64,000 bases of DNA from Zeaxanthinibacter sp. PT1 (GCF_028464225.1 NZ_JAQPCN010000003.1:310001-374000), one strand, 5' to 3'. Shown: positions 9,097 through 17,360, counted from the first letter of the stretch. Notes: generated by a model from the letters alone, not told the origin. Translations and numbers: made by a program.

Positions 9097-10479
9097 ATGA
9101 AGAAAACCGTCGTAATTGATGTAGTAGGACTTACCAAAAGGTTGATCGGGAAGCACACTCCTGCAATTCTGAAGTTTTTGGAAGCCGGGGAATGGGCTCC
9201 TATTGAGCCTGTGGTACCGGCTGTTACCTGTAGTGCACAGAGCACTTACCTATCCGGGAAATGGCCATCAGAGCATGGAGTGGTTGGTAATGGTTGGTAT
9301 TTTAAGGAAGAACTGGAGGTTAAATTCTGGAGACAGTCCAATCGCTTGGTCCAGGCCGAGAAAATATGGGAGCGATGTAAAGCTAAAGATCCGGATTTCA
9401 CTTGTGCAAATATGTTCTGGTGGTACAATATGTATTCCTCTGTGGATTATTCTGTCACCCCCCGTCCCAACTACCTGGCAGACGGTCGGAAGATACCCGA
9501 TATCTACAGCTACCCGGCAGGGCTGAGGGATGAATTGCAGGAAGAGCTGGGAACCTTTCCCTTATTCAACTTTTGGGGCCCAAAAACCTCGATAAAATCC
9601 AGCCGATGGATTGCCGATGCTACCTTAAAGGTGGATAAAAAATACGATCCCACTCTCACCCTGGTCTATCTGCCTCATCTTGATTATAATTTGCAGCGGC
9701 ACGGATTAAATTTTGATAAAATAGGGGCAGATCTCGAAGAAATTGATGCCGTGGTGGGCGATTTGATCCGTCATTACGAGCAGCAGGGTGCCGAGATTAT
9801 ACTATTGTCTGAATATGGGATCACCAATGTACACAGACCTGTACACATTAACCGTGTCTTGCGATCCATGGATCTTCTGGGTATACGTGTTGAACGAGGG
9901 CTGGAACTGCTTGATGCAGGGGCCAGTAAGGCTTTTGCCGTAGCCGATCACCAGGTCGCCCATGTCTATGTAAATGATCCGGAGATCCGTACGGAATTGG
10001 CGGAACAGCTTTCCCGCATCCCTGGAATTGACAAAGCACTGACCGGGGAGGAACTCAAAGTGTACAAGCTGGACCATGAGCGGAGTGGAGACATTGTTCT
10101 TTTGGCCGAAGCGGACAGCTGGTTCACCTATTATTTCTGGAATGATGATGCCAAGGCTCCGGATTATGCCCGTATGGTGGATATTCATAAAAAACCGGGC
10201 TATGACCCCGTTGAGATGTTTACGGATCCTGCAGATCCCTTTGTATTGCCTAAAATAGCCTGGAAGCTCTTAAAAAAGAAGATAGGTTTCAGGACTGTTT
10301 TGGATGTTATCCCATTAAAGCCCGAGCTCATTAAAGGCTCCCATGGAATAGTGCCTGGAGATAAAGGTGATTATCCTATATTTATATCTAACAAGAAAGC
10401 GGTGAACTTGCCGGATAAGGTTTCGGCCATAGAAGTTCGAGGGCTTATGGAATCTCATTTAAGCCCGGCAGATAACTAA
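9097..10479 (+). CDS. eboF: EboF, alkaline-phosphatase-superfamily nucleotide pyrophosphatase/phosphodiesterase
   Basis: A 460-residue protein of the type I phosphodiesterase/nucleotide pyrophosphatase family. The nucleophile region is VVPAVTCSAQSTYLSGKWPS, with the catalytic Thr in the position normally seen in NPP enzymes (TCSAQ). Metal ligands are visible in YLPHLDYNLQRHG, LSEYGIT and the DHQVAH segment. Such enzymes cleave phosphodiester or pyrophosphate bonds, so EboF could remove a nucleotide or phosphate from the ebo metabolite. I place the start at the first ATG after the eboE stop, directly before the first beta strand (KKTVVIDVVGL); an in-frame ATG at 9073 inside eboE is an alternative. 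There is no evident signal peptide. Confidence 0.88.
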   Translation: MKKTVVIDVVGLTKRLIGKHTPAILKFLEAGEWAPIEPVVPAVTCSAQSTYLSGKWPSEHGVVGNGWYFKEELEVKFWRQSNRLVQAEKIWERCKAKDPDFTCANMFWWYNMYSSVDYSVTPRPNYLADGRKIPDIYSYPAGLRDELQEELGTFPLFNFWGPKTSIKSSRWIADATLKVDKKYDPTLTLVYLPHLDYNLQRHGLNFDKIGADLEEIDAVVGDLIRHYEQQGAEIILLSEYGITNVHRPVHINRVLRSMDLLGIRVERGLELLDAGASKAFAVADHQVAHVYVNDPEIRTELAEQLSRIPGIDKALTGEELKVYKLDHERSGDIVLLAEADSWFTYYFWNDDAKAPDYARMVDIHKKPGYDPVEMFTDPADPFVLPKIAWKLLKKKIGFRTVLDVIPLKPELIKGSHGIVPGDKGDYPIFISNKKAVNLPDKVSAIEVRGLMESHLSPADN

Positions 10480-10491
10480 ATATACAGTACT

Positions 10492-10848
10492 ATGAAAGTG
10501 TTCTTCAAGGTCTTTGCAATTATCTTCGGAATTTTGTTCCTGTGGGCAGCATTTGTACAGTATAATGATCCGGATGCCATATTGTGGTACGCAATTTACG
10601 GCAGTGCTTTCGTGATCTCCGTACTATTCGCCTTGGACAGGTTACCCTGGATGATCCCTGCTGTTCTGTTTGTGCTTTACATGGTAGGGGTTGCTTACAC
10701 CTGGCCGGAAACTTTTGAGGGGGTGACCATAGGTGGAGGTGATATTGAGAATATAGAAAAAGCAAGAGAAGCTCTGGGGTTACTGATCATGGCTATACTG
10801 ATGTTGGTCTACACCCTGAGAACCCGGTATATCAGGAAGCTGAACTAG
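10492..10848 (+). CDS. TMEM220-family small membrane protein
   Basis: A 118-residue protein with four predicted membrane helices. The first helix is followed by the QYNDPDAILW motif that typifies the TMEM220 (transmembrane family 220) proteins, and the second pair of helices is separated by the TWPETFEG loop. Function is unknown in any organism I know of. It begins 12 bp after eboF on the same strand and is probably the seventh gene of the ebo transcript here. Its stop codon overlaps the dnaX stop codon of the opposite strand in the palindrome CTAG. Confidence 0.8.
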   Translation: MKVFFKVFAIIFGILFLWAAFVQYNDPDAILWYAIYGSAFVISVLFALDRLPWMIPAVLFVLYMVGVAYTWPETFEGVTIGGGDIENIEKAREALGLLIMAILMLVYTLRTRYIRKLN

Positions 10849-12656
10849 AGTTCCAGGTCAAATTCCTGGCGCAACAGGTCTATAGCGGGGTTCTTCTCCC
10901 TTAATTTCTCGTATTTTTCCTCTGGAGTGAAGGCAAACCTGGTATTGGTGGTTTCATTGACAGTGATCTGCAATGAAATGTCAAAGTTATTGAGCTCTTC
11001 CCTTAAAAACCGCAATAGATCCCCCTGTTCTCGCTCTATTTCCTTTTTCATCGTACCGTTGGGCATCTCGATGTGTATGGTGCTCTGGTCGATGAGTTTA
11101 GGCAGATCTACATTGAGGTTGGAAGCGAGGATCTTCCGCCCGGAATCTGTCATCTTATCCACAAATTGTTCCCACAGTTTCTGCATGGCCTCTTCCGTAA
11201 AATCGTCCTTGGGTAAACTAGCCTCGTCTACCGGGACAGAAGCTTTTTCAGCATGAGCTTTTTTCACCGCAATACTGGACAGGGAAAGGCCAGATACCCG
11301 ATTAGGACGGTCTTTAATATTAATTTTTTTGGTCGCAGATTCGCCGGAATCAGGTGCTGTTGGGACCGGTTCGGTCACTTTTGTGGCTAAGGGAGCAGTT
11401 TCAGTAGCCTTCTTTTCTTCAGAAGCCGAATTCTCTTCAATGTCTGAATTTACTGTTGTAGGTGTGGTCTCAGCTTTTGGAGGAGGTGTACTTTTCTCGC
11501 TGACCTTAATTGGGGAACGACCTTTATAATAGGAGGCAGGGACTAGCGATGGGAGGCTTGCACTTCCCGGGCTGTTGCCGTCAGGATTTTTTTTTTCAGG
11601 GTGAAAATCGATAGAAGCCAGTTTCATGAGGGTCAACTCTACCAGCAGGCGGTGGTTCTTACTCGATTTATATTTTAAACTGCAGTCGTTAGCAATGTCT
11701 ATGGCCTGCAAGAGAAATGATTCGGAAGTCTTTTTGGACTGTTCCAAATAACGGGCTTTCGCATTCTCTCCAACTTCCAGGAGAGCTATAGTTTTTTCAT
11801 GCCGGCAAACCATCAGGTCCCTGAAATGAGTGGCCAGGCCGCTAATAAAGTGTTGCCCTTCAAATCCCTGAGCCTGGGTTTCGTTGAACAACATTAGCAA
11901 TCCGGGAATATCATGCTCAAGGATAAGATCTGTAGTGTTGAAAAAAGTATCGAGATCCAGTACATTCAAATTCTCGGTTACCGCCTTCCGGTCTAATTTT
12001 TTGCCGGAAAAGCTAACCACCCTGTCAAAAATGGAAAGGGCATCTCGCATGGCCCCATCTGCCTTTTGTGCAATAATGTGCAAGGCGTCGTCATCGGCTT
12101 CTACCCCTTGTTCTTCGGCGATGTATTTCAGGTAGGCTGCGGCATCCTTAACGGTGATCCTTTTAAAATCAAATATCTGGCAACGAGATAGGATTGTAGG
12201 GATGATTTTGTGTTTTTCCGTCGTAGCCAGTATAAAAATAGCGTGCTTGGGAGGCTCTTCCAAGGTCTTGAGAAAAGCGTTAAAGGCCGATTGGGACAAC
12301 ATATGGACCTCATCAATAATGTAGACCTTATATTTGCCTACCTGCGGCGGAATTCGGACCTGGTCGATCAGGCTTCGTATATCGTCTACAGAGTTGTTCG
12401 ATGCCGCATCCAGTTCAAAAATATTGAAGGCGTAATCTTCGTCCTGTCGTTCCGTGCCGTCCTCGTTGATCTTCTTGGCAAGTATCCTGGCGCAAGTAGT
12501 CTTCCCAACACCACGGGGCCCACAGAATAATAATGCCTGTGCCAGGTGATTGTTTTCAATGGCATTCAGCAGGGTTTCAGTAATGGCCTGTTGCCCTACC
12601 ACATCTTTAAAAGTCTGTGGTCTGTATTTCCGTGCAGATACTATAAATGGTTCCAA
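10845..12656 (-). CDS. dnaX: DNA polymerase III subunit gamma/tau
   Basis: The clamp-loader ATPase of the replicative polymerase, 603 residues. Walker A is GPRGVGKTTCAR (residues 46-57), the Walker B/DEVH segment is VYIIDEVHMLSQ, sensor 1 is ILATTEKHKI and sensor 2 lies in DGAMRDALSIFD. The zinc-binding Cys cluster of E. coli-type DnaX is absent here, replaced by a short NEDGTERQDEDY loop, a variation also found in other Bacteroidota as far as I recall. Residues ~365-480 form a low-complexity Ser/Thr/Glu/Lys linker, followed by a tau-type C-terminal domain. A run of ten A residues in the coding strand (11587-11596) covers codons 354-357, at the end of domain III; slippage by -1 gives an immediate stop (see findings). 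Confidence 0.97.
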   Translation of the reverse strand: MEPFIVSARKYRPQTFKDVVGQQAITETLLNAIENNHLAQALLFCGPRGVGKTTCARILAKKINEDGTERQDEDYAFNIFELDAASNNSVDDIRSLIDQVRIPPQVGKYKVYIIDEVHMLSQSAFNAFLKTLEEPPKHAIFILATTEKHKIIPTILSRCQIFDFKRITVKDAAAYLKYIAEEQGVEADDDALHIIAQKADGAMRDALSIFDRVVSFSGKKLDRKAVTENLNVLDLDTFFNTTDLILEHDIPGLLMLFNETQAQGFEGQHFISGLATHFRDLMVCRHEKTIALLEVGENAKARYLEQSKKTSESFLLQAIDIANDCSLKYKSSKNHRLLVELTLMKLASIDFHPEKKNPDGNSPGSASLPSLVPASYYKGRSPIKVSEKSTPPPKAETTPTTVNSDIEENSASEEKKATETAPLATKVTEPVPTAPDSGESATKKINIKDRPNRVSGLSLSSIAVKKAHAEKASVPVDEASLPKDDFTEEAMQKLWEQFVDKMTDSGRKILASNLNVDLPKLIDQSTIHIEMPNGTMKKEIEREQGDLLRFLREELNNFDISLQITVNETTNTRFAFTPEEKYEKLREKNPAIDLLRQEFDLEL

Positions 12657-12703
12657 ATCAACTGAATTTTACGAGGCTGAGTAACTATTGCCGCTAATAA
12701 ATA

Positions 12704-12711
12704 CAAATATA
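12704..12711 (-). promoter_or_regulatory. Putative dnaX promoter -7 box
   Basis: Reads TATATTTG on the minus strand, an exact TAnnTTTG match, 48 bases upstream of the dnaX ATG. The -33 region has only a TTTC at a suitable distance. Confidence 0.4.
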
Positions 12712-12835
12712 TAAATAGCCGGTGAAAGCAGGCAGCTATTGCAGAATCTGGCACGGTTTTTTATTAACAAATAAAGGGGATAACCGGAGGCGCGTAAAGA
12801 CATAATGGCATAGCGGGACAAAGTGATAATTGTCC

Positions 12836-12867
12836 TTGATTGATGCGCTTTAAAAGAAGTATCTTTG
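12836..12867 (+). promoter_or_regulatory. Promoter of rnpB
   Basis: A TTG at 12836-12838 and TATCTTTG at 12860-12867, separated by 21 bases, match the Bacteroidota sigma-A pattern (TTG, N17-23, TAnnTTTG). The mature RNase P RNA begins 4 bases downstream of the -7 box, as expected for a start site right at the RNA 5' end. This gives good support that the organism uses this promoter type. Confidence 0.75.
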
Positions 12868-12870
12868 CAA

Positions 12871-13183
12871 AAGCAGGCTACCTTATCGCTCCCCGGATTA
12901 TCCGGGGGGAGGAAAGTCCGGACACCATAGTGCAGCATAGCGGGTAACACCCGTCATCCCGGGTTCCCGGGAGAGGACAAGTGCAACAGAAAGCAAGTAC
13001 AGGTAATGCTGTAGTGAAACCAGGTAAACTCTATGCGGTGAAACGTCATGTAAATCAGCGACTGAGGGCTGCACGCCCGAGCTGAAGGGTAGGCGGTTAG
13101 AGCTTCCGGGTAACCGGGAGTCGAGATAAATGATAAGGGTCTTTCCTTTGGGAAGAAACAGAATCCGGCTTATGGCCTGCTTT
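12871..13183 (+). ncRNA. rnpB: RNase P RNA (bacterial type A)
   Basis: The catalytic RNA of RNase P, which trims tRNA 5' ends. The universally conserved core is present: GAGGAAAGTCCG near 12908 (CR I), ACAGAAAGC-like sequence near 12986, GTGAAACC near 13014, and the 3' part AACAGAATCCGGCTTA near 13157 (CR V). The 5' end AAGCAGGC pairs with the 3' end GCCTGCTT to close helix P1. The length (~313 nt) is normal for type A. The P1 strand is followed by a run of seven T, which serves as terminator before the convergent rsmD. Confidence 0.95.
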
Positions 13184-13198
13184 TTTTATAAAGAATAT

Positions 13199-13744
13199 TT
13201 ATTCGTCTTCCGCTCGGAAGAAACTGAATACACTGCCACCGTATCTCCTGCTCTCATCAAAATGATCAATAGCACTCAGATCGGTCTCTTTGCCGTGCTC
13301 TATGACCAATACACCCTCTTCCTTTAAAAGATTTTTTCTGAAGATGATTTCAGCGATCTTTCCAAAATCTTCTTCGGGCATATTGTAAGGCGGGTCAGCA
13401 AATATAACATCGTAAGTAGTAGTGATCCTCTCCAGGTACTGGTATACATCAGCTCTTGTAGCGGAGATAGGGAATCCTAATTCTTCCGTGGTTTTCCCGA
13501 TAAACTTCACGCAGTTATAGTCGGCATCTACGGCAGTAATGGGACCTGCACCCCTGGATGCAAATTCATAACTGATATTTCCCGTGCCTGCAAAAAGGTC
13601 GAGGACAGTAAGACCTTCAAAATAATACCTGTTATTTAAGATATTAAAGAGTGCTTCCTTAGCCATATCTGTCGTTGGCCGTACAGGTAACTTTTTTGGA
13701 GCGGTTATTCGCCTTCCTTTGTAAGTTCCGGATATAATACGCAT
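13199..13744 (-). CDS. rsmD: 16S rRNA (guanine(966)-N(2))-methyltransferase RsmD
   Basis: A 181-residue Rossmann-fold SAM-dependent methyltransferase that modifies G966 of 16S rRNA during 30S assembly. The N-terminus MRIISGTYKGRRITAPK with the R-P-T-T-D-M-A-K-E-A-L-F-N segment is typical of the family, followed by the SAM loop VLDLFAGTGNISYE and the catalytic ADPPY motif. The start codon overlaps the stop of the upstream DUF3822 gene by one base (TGATG), so translation is probably coupled. The partnership with DUF3822 is a familiar Bacteroidota gene order. Confidence 0.95.
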   Translation of the reverse strand: MRIISGTYKGRRITAPKKLPVRPTTDMAKEALFNILNNRYYFEGLTVLDLFAGTGNISYEFASRGAGPITAVDADYNCVKFIGKTTEELGFPISATRADVYQYLERITTTYDVIFADPPYNMPEEDFGKIAEIIFRKNLLKEEGVLVIEHGKETDLSAIDHFDESRRYGGSVFSFFRAEDE

Positions 13745-14574
13745 CAGAGGGCGTTTATTAGGGTGAAATCAATGGATTCTTTCTGCTCTTCCTCTTCCGA
13801 ATAGAGATCAGATTCAGGAATAAAGATAGAGAGGTTCTGTATGTATTCATAGCAAATATCATAAAGCTCGTCTCCTGTTTCAATGGCGCCAAACAAACGC
13901 GTCTTAATGGTGTTGGTATCCAACTTAAGCTGCTCCAGGGTAAAAAGAATGTAATAGATAAAATCTTCCTTGGTCTGGTAGCGAAAGCTATTAAAGAAGA
14001 CCAGTTTTTTCTGGGTGAGGACAACGATATCTAATTGTTGTTCGGTTACATGTACATAACATACCGGGGCTGTGCCGGTATGGATGTTCATTAAAGCCTG
14101 GATGAGTACAGTTCCGTGATGTAGAAAATCAAATTCACCGAAGAGTTCATAAATGTAGTTGTTGATGTTCATAAAAGGAACATAGACATTCATCATATCA
14201 TAACTACCCAGTTCATCGTACTCGATGTGATCGTTAGCAAGGATCTTTGCATTGAACTTCAGGTAGTTGGCTAGTTCGTTTTCATCGAACAATGCCCGGG
14301 GAACCAGGCTAAAAAGGTGGTTCCTGTGGGTGGCGACTACCTCGGTAAAGCGGTAGTCCGTAATTTTTTCTTCCTGGAATAAAGCTTTGAGCTCTCGCTG
14401 CACATCAAAAGGACTGAGTTCTTCCTTAAAATCAACACGACGACTATGGATGATAGTGTTGGCAACAGTGTCGAAGATGCAAAAAGAAAGTCCATTCAGG
14501 CTAACCTGAATGGACAATTTATAAAGTTTATCTACTGGGTTATCAGTGGAGTTTTTAATCACGTTTTTTGTCAT
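13744..14574 (-). CDS. DUF3822 family protein
   Basis: A ~276-residue cytoplasmic protein of a family largely confined to Bacteroidota. The sequence (LSIQVSLNGLSFCIFD, RNHLFSLVPRALFDENELANYLKFN) suggests an actin-like/ASKHA fold similar to pilus-assembly ATPase-like proteins, but I see no intact nucleotide loop. The C-terminus is acidic (YSEEEEQKES). The start MTKNVIKN is preferred over an earlier Met that lies further inside the upstream gene; with it the overlap with the upstream gene is 20 bases. No function is established. Coupling to rsmD (1-base overlap) and to a pilin-like membrane protein upstream is constant enough to be informative. Confidence 0.85.
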   Translation of the reverse strand: MTKNVIKNSTDNPVDKLYKLSIQVSLNGLSFCIFDTVANTIIHSRRVDFKEELSPFDVQRELKALFQEEKITDYRFTEVVATHRNHLFSLVPRALFDENELANYLKFNAKILANDHIEYDELGSYDMMNVYVPFMNINNYIYELFGEFDFLHHGTVLIQALMNIHTGTAPVCYVHVTEQQLDIVVLTQKKLVFFNSFRYQTKEDFIYYILFTLEQLKLDTNTIKTRLFGAIETGDELYDICYEYIQNLSIFIPESDLYSEEEEQKESIDFTLINAL

Positions 14575-15202
14575 ATATAGGTGGCCAGTTACCACTGGTA
14601 CTCACTTCGTTCAGAGATCCTACGATGATGTAAGCACCATTGACCTCTTCTACACCTACTTGAGCGTTTTCACGGGCTCTCAGGTCCTTTGGCTGATCAT
14701 AAAGGATAACATCCTTGGCTACACGGGCTTCGAAGACAGGAACACGGTACCCGTTTTTATCGATCACGTCTGCTTTCATCGAAAACTTCTCATCGTTCTG
14801 CGCATAAGGAACATCCATCATGTTCTTATAGCGATCATCATTCTTGAATAATGAGTCCTTTACAGCGACAAAACCAAGGGTATCAACGATCTTAACCTCT
14901 TGCAGCATGTCTATCTGGTAAGTTTTATCAAACTCCATGTATGAGGAGTCTCTCGTTTGTGTGATGGTATATCTTCCCGTATCAACAAATTGGACCAGGC
15001 TGTTAAAATCGTTGGCGTAAGACTTGTTAACCTGCTTGTATGCTTCCTGGGCATTGCGAATGTCTTTTAGTTTTGAAATCACTTGGGAGAAACGCTCTTC
15101 CTTCACTTTCTTAAACTCTATAGGACCTGTTACAGATCTGTAAATCAGATATCCAAAAACAATGCAGACAATCCAGAGTACAATTTGAAGTATGGTTTTC
15201 AT
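14555..15202 (-). CDS. Single-pass membrane protein, unrecognised (pilin-like N-terminus)
   Basis: A 215-residue protein with one N-terminal membrane helix (residues 3-24) and a soluble domain outside. After the helix, the segment KLKDIRNAQEAYKQVNKSYANDFNSL resembles the amphipathic helix and start of the globular domain in pseudopilins, but no prepilin peptidase cleavage site (G-F-x-x-x-E) is seen, so this is only a resemblance. The C-terminal half contains a regular beta-like pattern ending in GNWPPIYDKKRD. It is first in a three-gene run with DUF3822 and rsmD. I do not recognise a function. Confidence 0.75.
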   Translation of the reverse strand: MKTILQIVLWIVCIVFGYLIYRSVTGPIEFKKVKEERFSQVISKLKDIRNAQEAYKQVNKSYANDFNSLVQFVDTGRYTITQTRDSSYMEFDKTYQIDMLQEVKIVDTLGFVAVKDSLFKNDDRYKNMMDVPYAQNDEKFSMKADVIDKNGYRVPVFEARVAKDVILYDQPKDLRARENAQVGVEEVNGAYIIVGSLNEVSTSGNWPPIYDKKRD

Positions 15203-15238
15203 TCTTAGTTTAGTGTTAATTAGCTATTGTGGTAGTCA

Positions 15239-15246
15239 CAAATCTA
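15239..15246 (-). promoter_or_regulatory. Putative promoter -7 box of the membrane protein-DUF3822-rsmD operon
   Basis: Reads TAGATTTG on the minus strand (TAnnTTTG), 36 bases upstream of the first gene of the run. No convincing -33 element was found. Confidence 0.4.
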
Positions 15247-15291
15247 CAATTTTTTTTTAATCGTAAAAGGATTTGCCCCAATTTTCCTAGT

Positions 15292-15299
15292 TATATTTG
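15292..15299 (+). promoter_or_regulatory. Promoter -7 box of the RecD-like helicase gene
   Basis: TATATTTG is an exact TAnnTTTG match, with TTTG at 15272-15275 sixteen bases upstream. The ATG at 15306 is only 6 bases after the box, so transcription would start at or next to the start codon. An in-frame TTG at 15297 falls within the box and is therefore not a credible start. Confidence 0.55.
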
Positions 15300-15305
15300 G
15301 GGTCT

Positions 15306-16745
15306 ATGACAGTCCTGACATCTGCTAATTTTTACTCTTTACTCAAGTCCAAATTTCCTCATGACCCTACACCAAAACAGGATATTGCGCTTCAGAAATT
15401 GGCAAGGTTCATTATGTCTGAAGATAAAGACCAGGTTTTCCTGTTGAAGGGATTTGCCGGGACGGGCAAAACAACTATCATCGGGGATATAGTGACCAAC
15501 CTCTGGAAGACCAATAAGAAGGCGGTTTTAATGGCTCCAACTGGCAGGGCAGCCAAGGTGATGTCTGGTTATGCCAATACCCAGGCCTTTACCATCCACA
15601 GGAAAATATATTTCCCGAAGAAGGAGCGGGGAGGAGGAGTCAAATTTGTTTTGTCGCCCAACAAACACCGCAATACGATTTTTATCGTGGACGAAGCGTC
15701 TATGATTCCTGACAGCCAGTCCGATTCCAAACTTTTTGGGAATGATTCACTCCTGGACGACCTGATGCAATATGTATATTCCGGCCATAAATGTAAACTT
15801 ATCTTAATCGGGGATACCGCCCAGCTCCCCCCGGTGCACTTGGAGCTGAGTCCTGCACTGGATGGAGATCGACTTTCTTTGCAGTATAATAAGGAAATTG
15901 AACGGATGGAATTGGATGAAGTGGTGAGGCAGGCCCAGGATTCAGGAATCCTAGTCAATGCTACTAACTTGAGAGAGCAACTCCAAGGCCAGTTTCCCGA
16001 AGGATTTAAATTTGATGTAGACCCTTTTAAGGATATCATCAGGCTGGTTGACGGTTACGAGATACAGGAAGCCATAGACAGTTCATACAGCGAAAATGGT
16101 AAAGAAGAAACGGTTTTTATTGTCCGATCCAACAAGAGGGCCAATCAGTATAATGAACAGATCCGCAATAAAATTCTGTTCCTGGAGAACGAATTGTCTG
16201 TTGGAGATTATATGATGGTGGTGAAAAACAATTACTTCTGGCTGGATAGCAATTCCACTGCGGGCTTTATCGCTAATGGAGACATCATAGAGATACTCGA
16301 GATCTTCAGTATAAAACCCCTTTTCGGCTTCACCTTTGCAGAGGTCAAGATTCAGATGGTAGATTACCCGGAACAGAAACCCTTTGAAACGGTATTGTTA
16401 CTGGATACGATCAAGGCGGTGACTCCTTCGCTCTCTTACGAAGACCAGAACAGGCTCTACCAGGAAGTGCAAAAGGATTACGCCCATGAGAACTCTAAAT
16501 ACAAACGCTTTCTCGGTGTAAAGAACAATCGCTTCTTTAATGCGTTGCAGGTTAAATTTTCCTATGCGATCACTTGTCATAAATCACAAGGAGGCCAATG
16601 GAATACGGTTTTTGTAGAACAACCCTACATGCCTGACGGACCTGATATCTCATTCCTTCGTTGGTTGTATACCGCCGTCACCAGGGCCCGTAAACAACTG
16701 TACCTGATCGGGTTCAAAAACGATTTTTTTGTCAACCAGGAATAG
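15306..16745 (+). CDS. RecD-like ATP-dependent DNA helicase (AAA_30 / UvrD_C_2)
   Basis: A 479-residue superfamily 1B helicase. Motif I is LLKGFAGTGKTTIIGD (near residue 47), Ia is LMAPTGRAAKVMSG, motif II is FIVDEASMI, motif III is ILIGDTAQLPPV, and the C-terminal motifs include the YAITCHKSQGGQWNTVFVE block (motif V) and YTAVTRARKQLYLIG (motif VI). It lacks the N-terminal domain of RecD, as do the many short RecD2-like helicases of Bacteroidota. The role is presumably DNA repair or replication-fork maintenance. The start is fixed by the promoter box directly in front of the ATG. It is followed 28 bp later by DUF4126. Confidence 0.9.
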   Translation: MTVLTSANFYSLLKSKFPHDPTPKQDIALQKLARFIMSEDKDQVFLLKGFAGTGKTTIIGDIVTNLWKTNKKAVLMAPTGRAAKVMSGYANTQAFTIHRKIYFPKKERGGGVKFVLSPNKHRNTIFIVDEASMIPDSQSDSKLFGNDSLLDDLMQYVYSGHKCKLILIGDTAQLPPVHLELSPALDGDRLSLQYNKEIERMELDEVVRQAQDSGILVNATNLREQLQGQFPEGFKFDVDPFKDIIRLVDGYEIQEAIDSSYSENGKEETVFIVRSNKRANQYNEQIRNKILFLENELSVGDYMMVVKNNYFWLDSNSTAGFIANGDIIEILEIFSIKPLFGFTFAEVKIQMVDYPEQKPFETVLLLDTIKAVTPSLSYEDQNRLYQEVQKDYAHENSKYKRFLGVKNNRFFNALQVKFSYAITCHKSQGGQWNTVFVEQPYMPDGPDISFLRWLYTAVTRARKQLYLIGFKNDFFVNQE

Positions 16746-16773
16746 CCTATTTTAGTGTATTAGCCCGATTAAA

Positions 16774-17343
16774 ATGACCGCTGAGACCATAATCAGTATA
16801 TGCTTAGGTATAGGCCTGGCCGCATCCGTAGGATTCCGGGTATTTCTACCATTATTTGCTTTAAGCATGGCTGCTTATACGGGTGTTTGGGAACTGAATG
16901 AAAATTGGGAATGGATCGGTGGCCTGGGTGCCCTGATCACTTTAGGTGTAGCAACTGTCCTGGAACTGGGTGCTTATTTTATACCCTGGGTTGATAATTT
17001 ACTGGATACGATCGCAGTACCCCTGGCAGCAATAGCAGGTACGGCAGTTATGGTTTCGACCGTAGCAGACCTTAACCCCGTCATTACATGGGCACTGGCC
17101 ATTATTGCCGGCGGTGGAACGGCGACAGCCATCCGGGGCGCATCTGCTACGGGCAGGGCTGCAACCACAGCAACCACAGGGGGAATTGCAAACCCCGTAG
17201 TCTCATTAATAGAGACCATAACAGCTACGGTTATGGCGGTAATCACTATTCTTGCACCTGTACTCGGATTTATCCTGGTTATCGTAGTGCTTATAGTGAT
17301 CTATTCTATATACAGGAAATTTAAACCCCGAATACGAACATAA
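16774..17343 (+). CDS. DUF4126 domain-containing membrane protein
   Basis: A 189-residue protein with four or five membrane helices and glycine/alanine-rich helix packing ([26 protein letters not shown] near the N-terminus, [20 protein letters not shown] in the middle). This matches the DUF4126 family, of unknown function. The charged tail [12 protein letters not shown] ends in the cytoplasm by the positive-inside rule. It lies between the helicase and kdsB with short gaps (28 and 17 bp) and is probably cotranscribed with them. Confidence 0.82.
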   Translation: MTAETIISICLGIGLAASVGFRVFLPLFALSMAAYTGVWELNENWEWIGGLGALITLGVATVLELGAYFIPWVDNLLDTIAVPLAAIAGTAVMVSTVADLNPVITWALAIIAGGGTATAIRGASATGRAATTATTGGIANPVVSLIETITATVMAVITILAPVLGFILVIVVLIVIYSIYRKFKPRIRT

Positions 17344-17360
17344 AGAACGTAAAAGACATA

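Noticed and set aside
12669-12950. A 93-codon open frame on the minus strand over the 5' half of rnpB and its promoter.
   Set aside because: It is antisense to a confidently identified structural RNA and shows no protein-like pattern.
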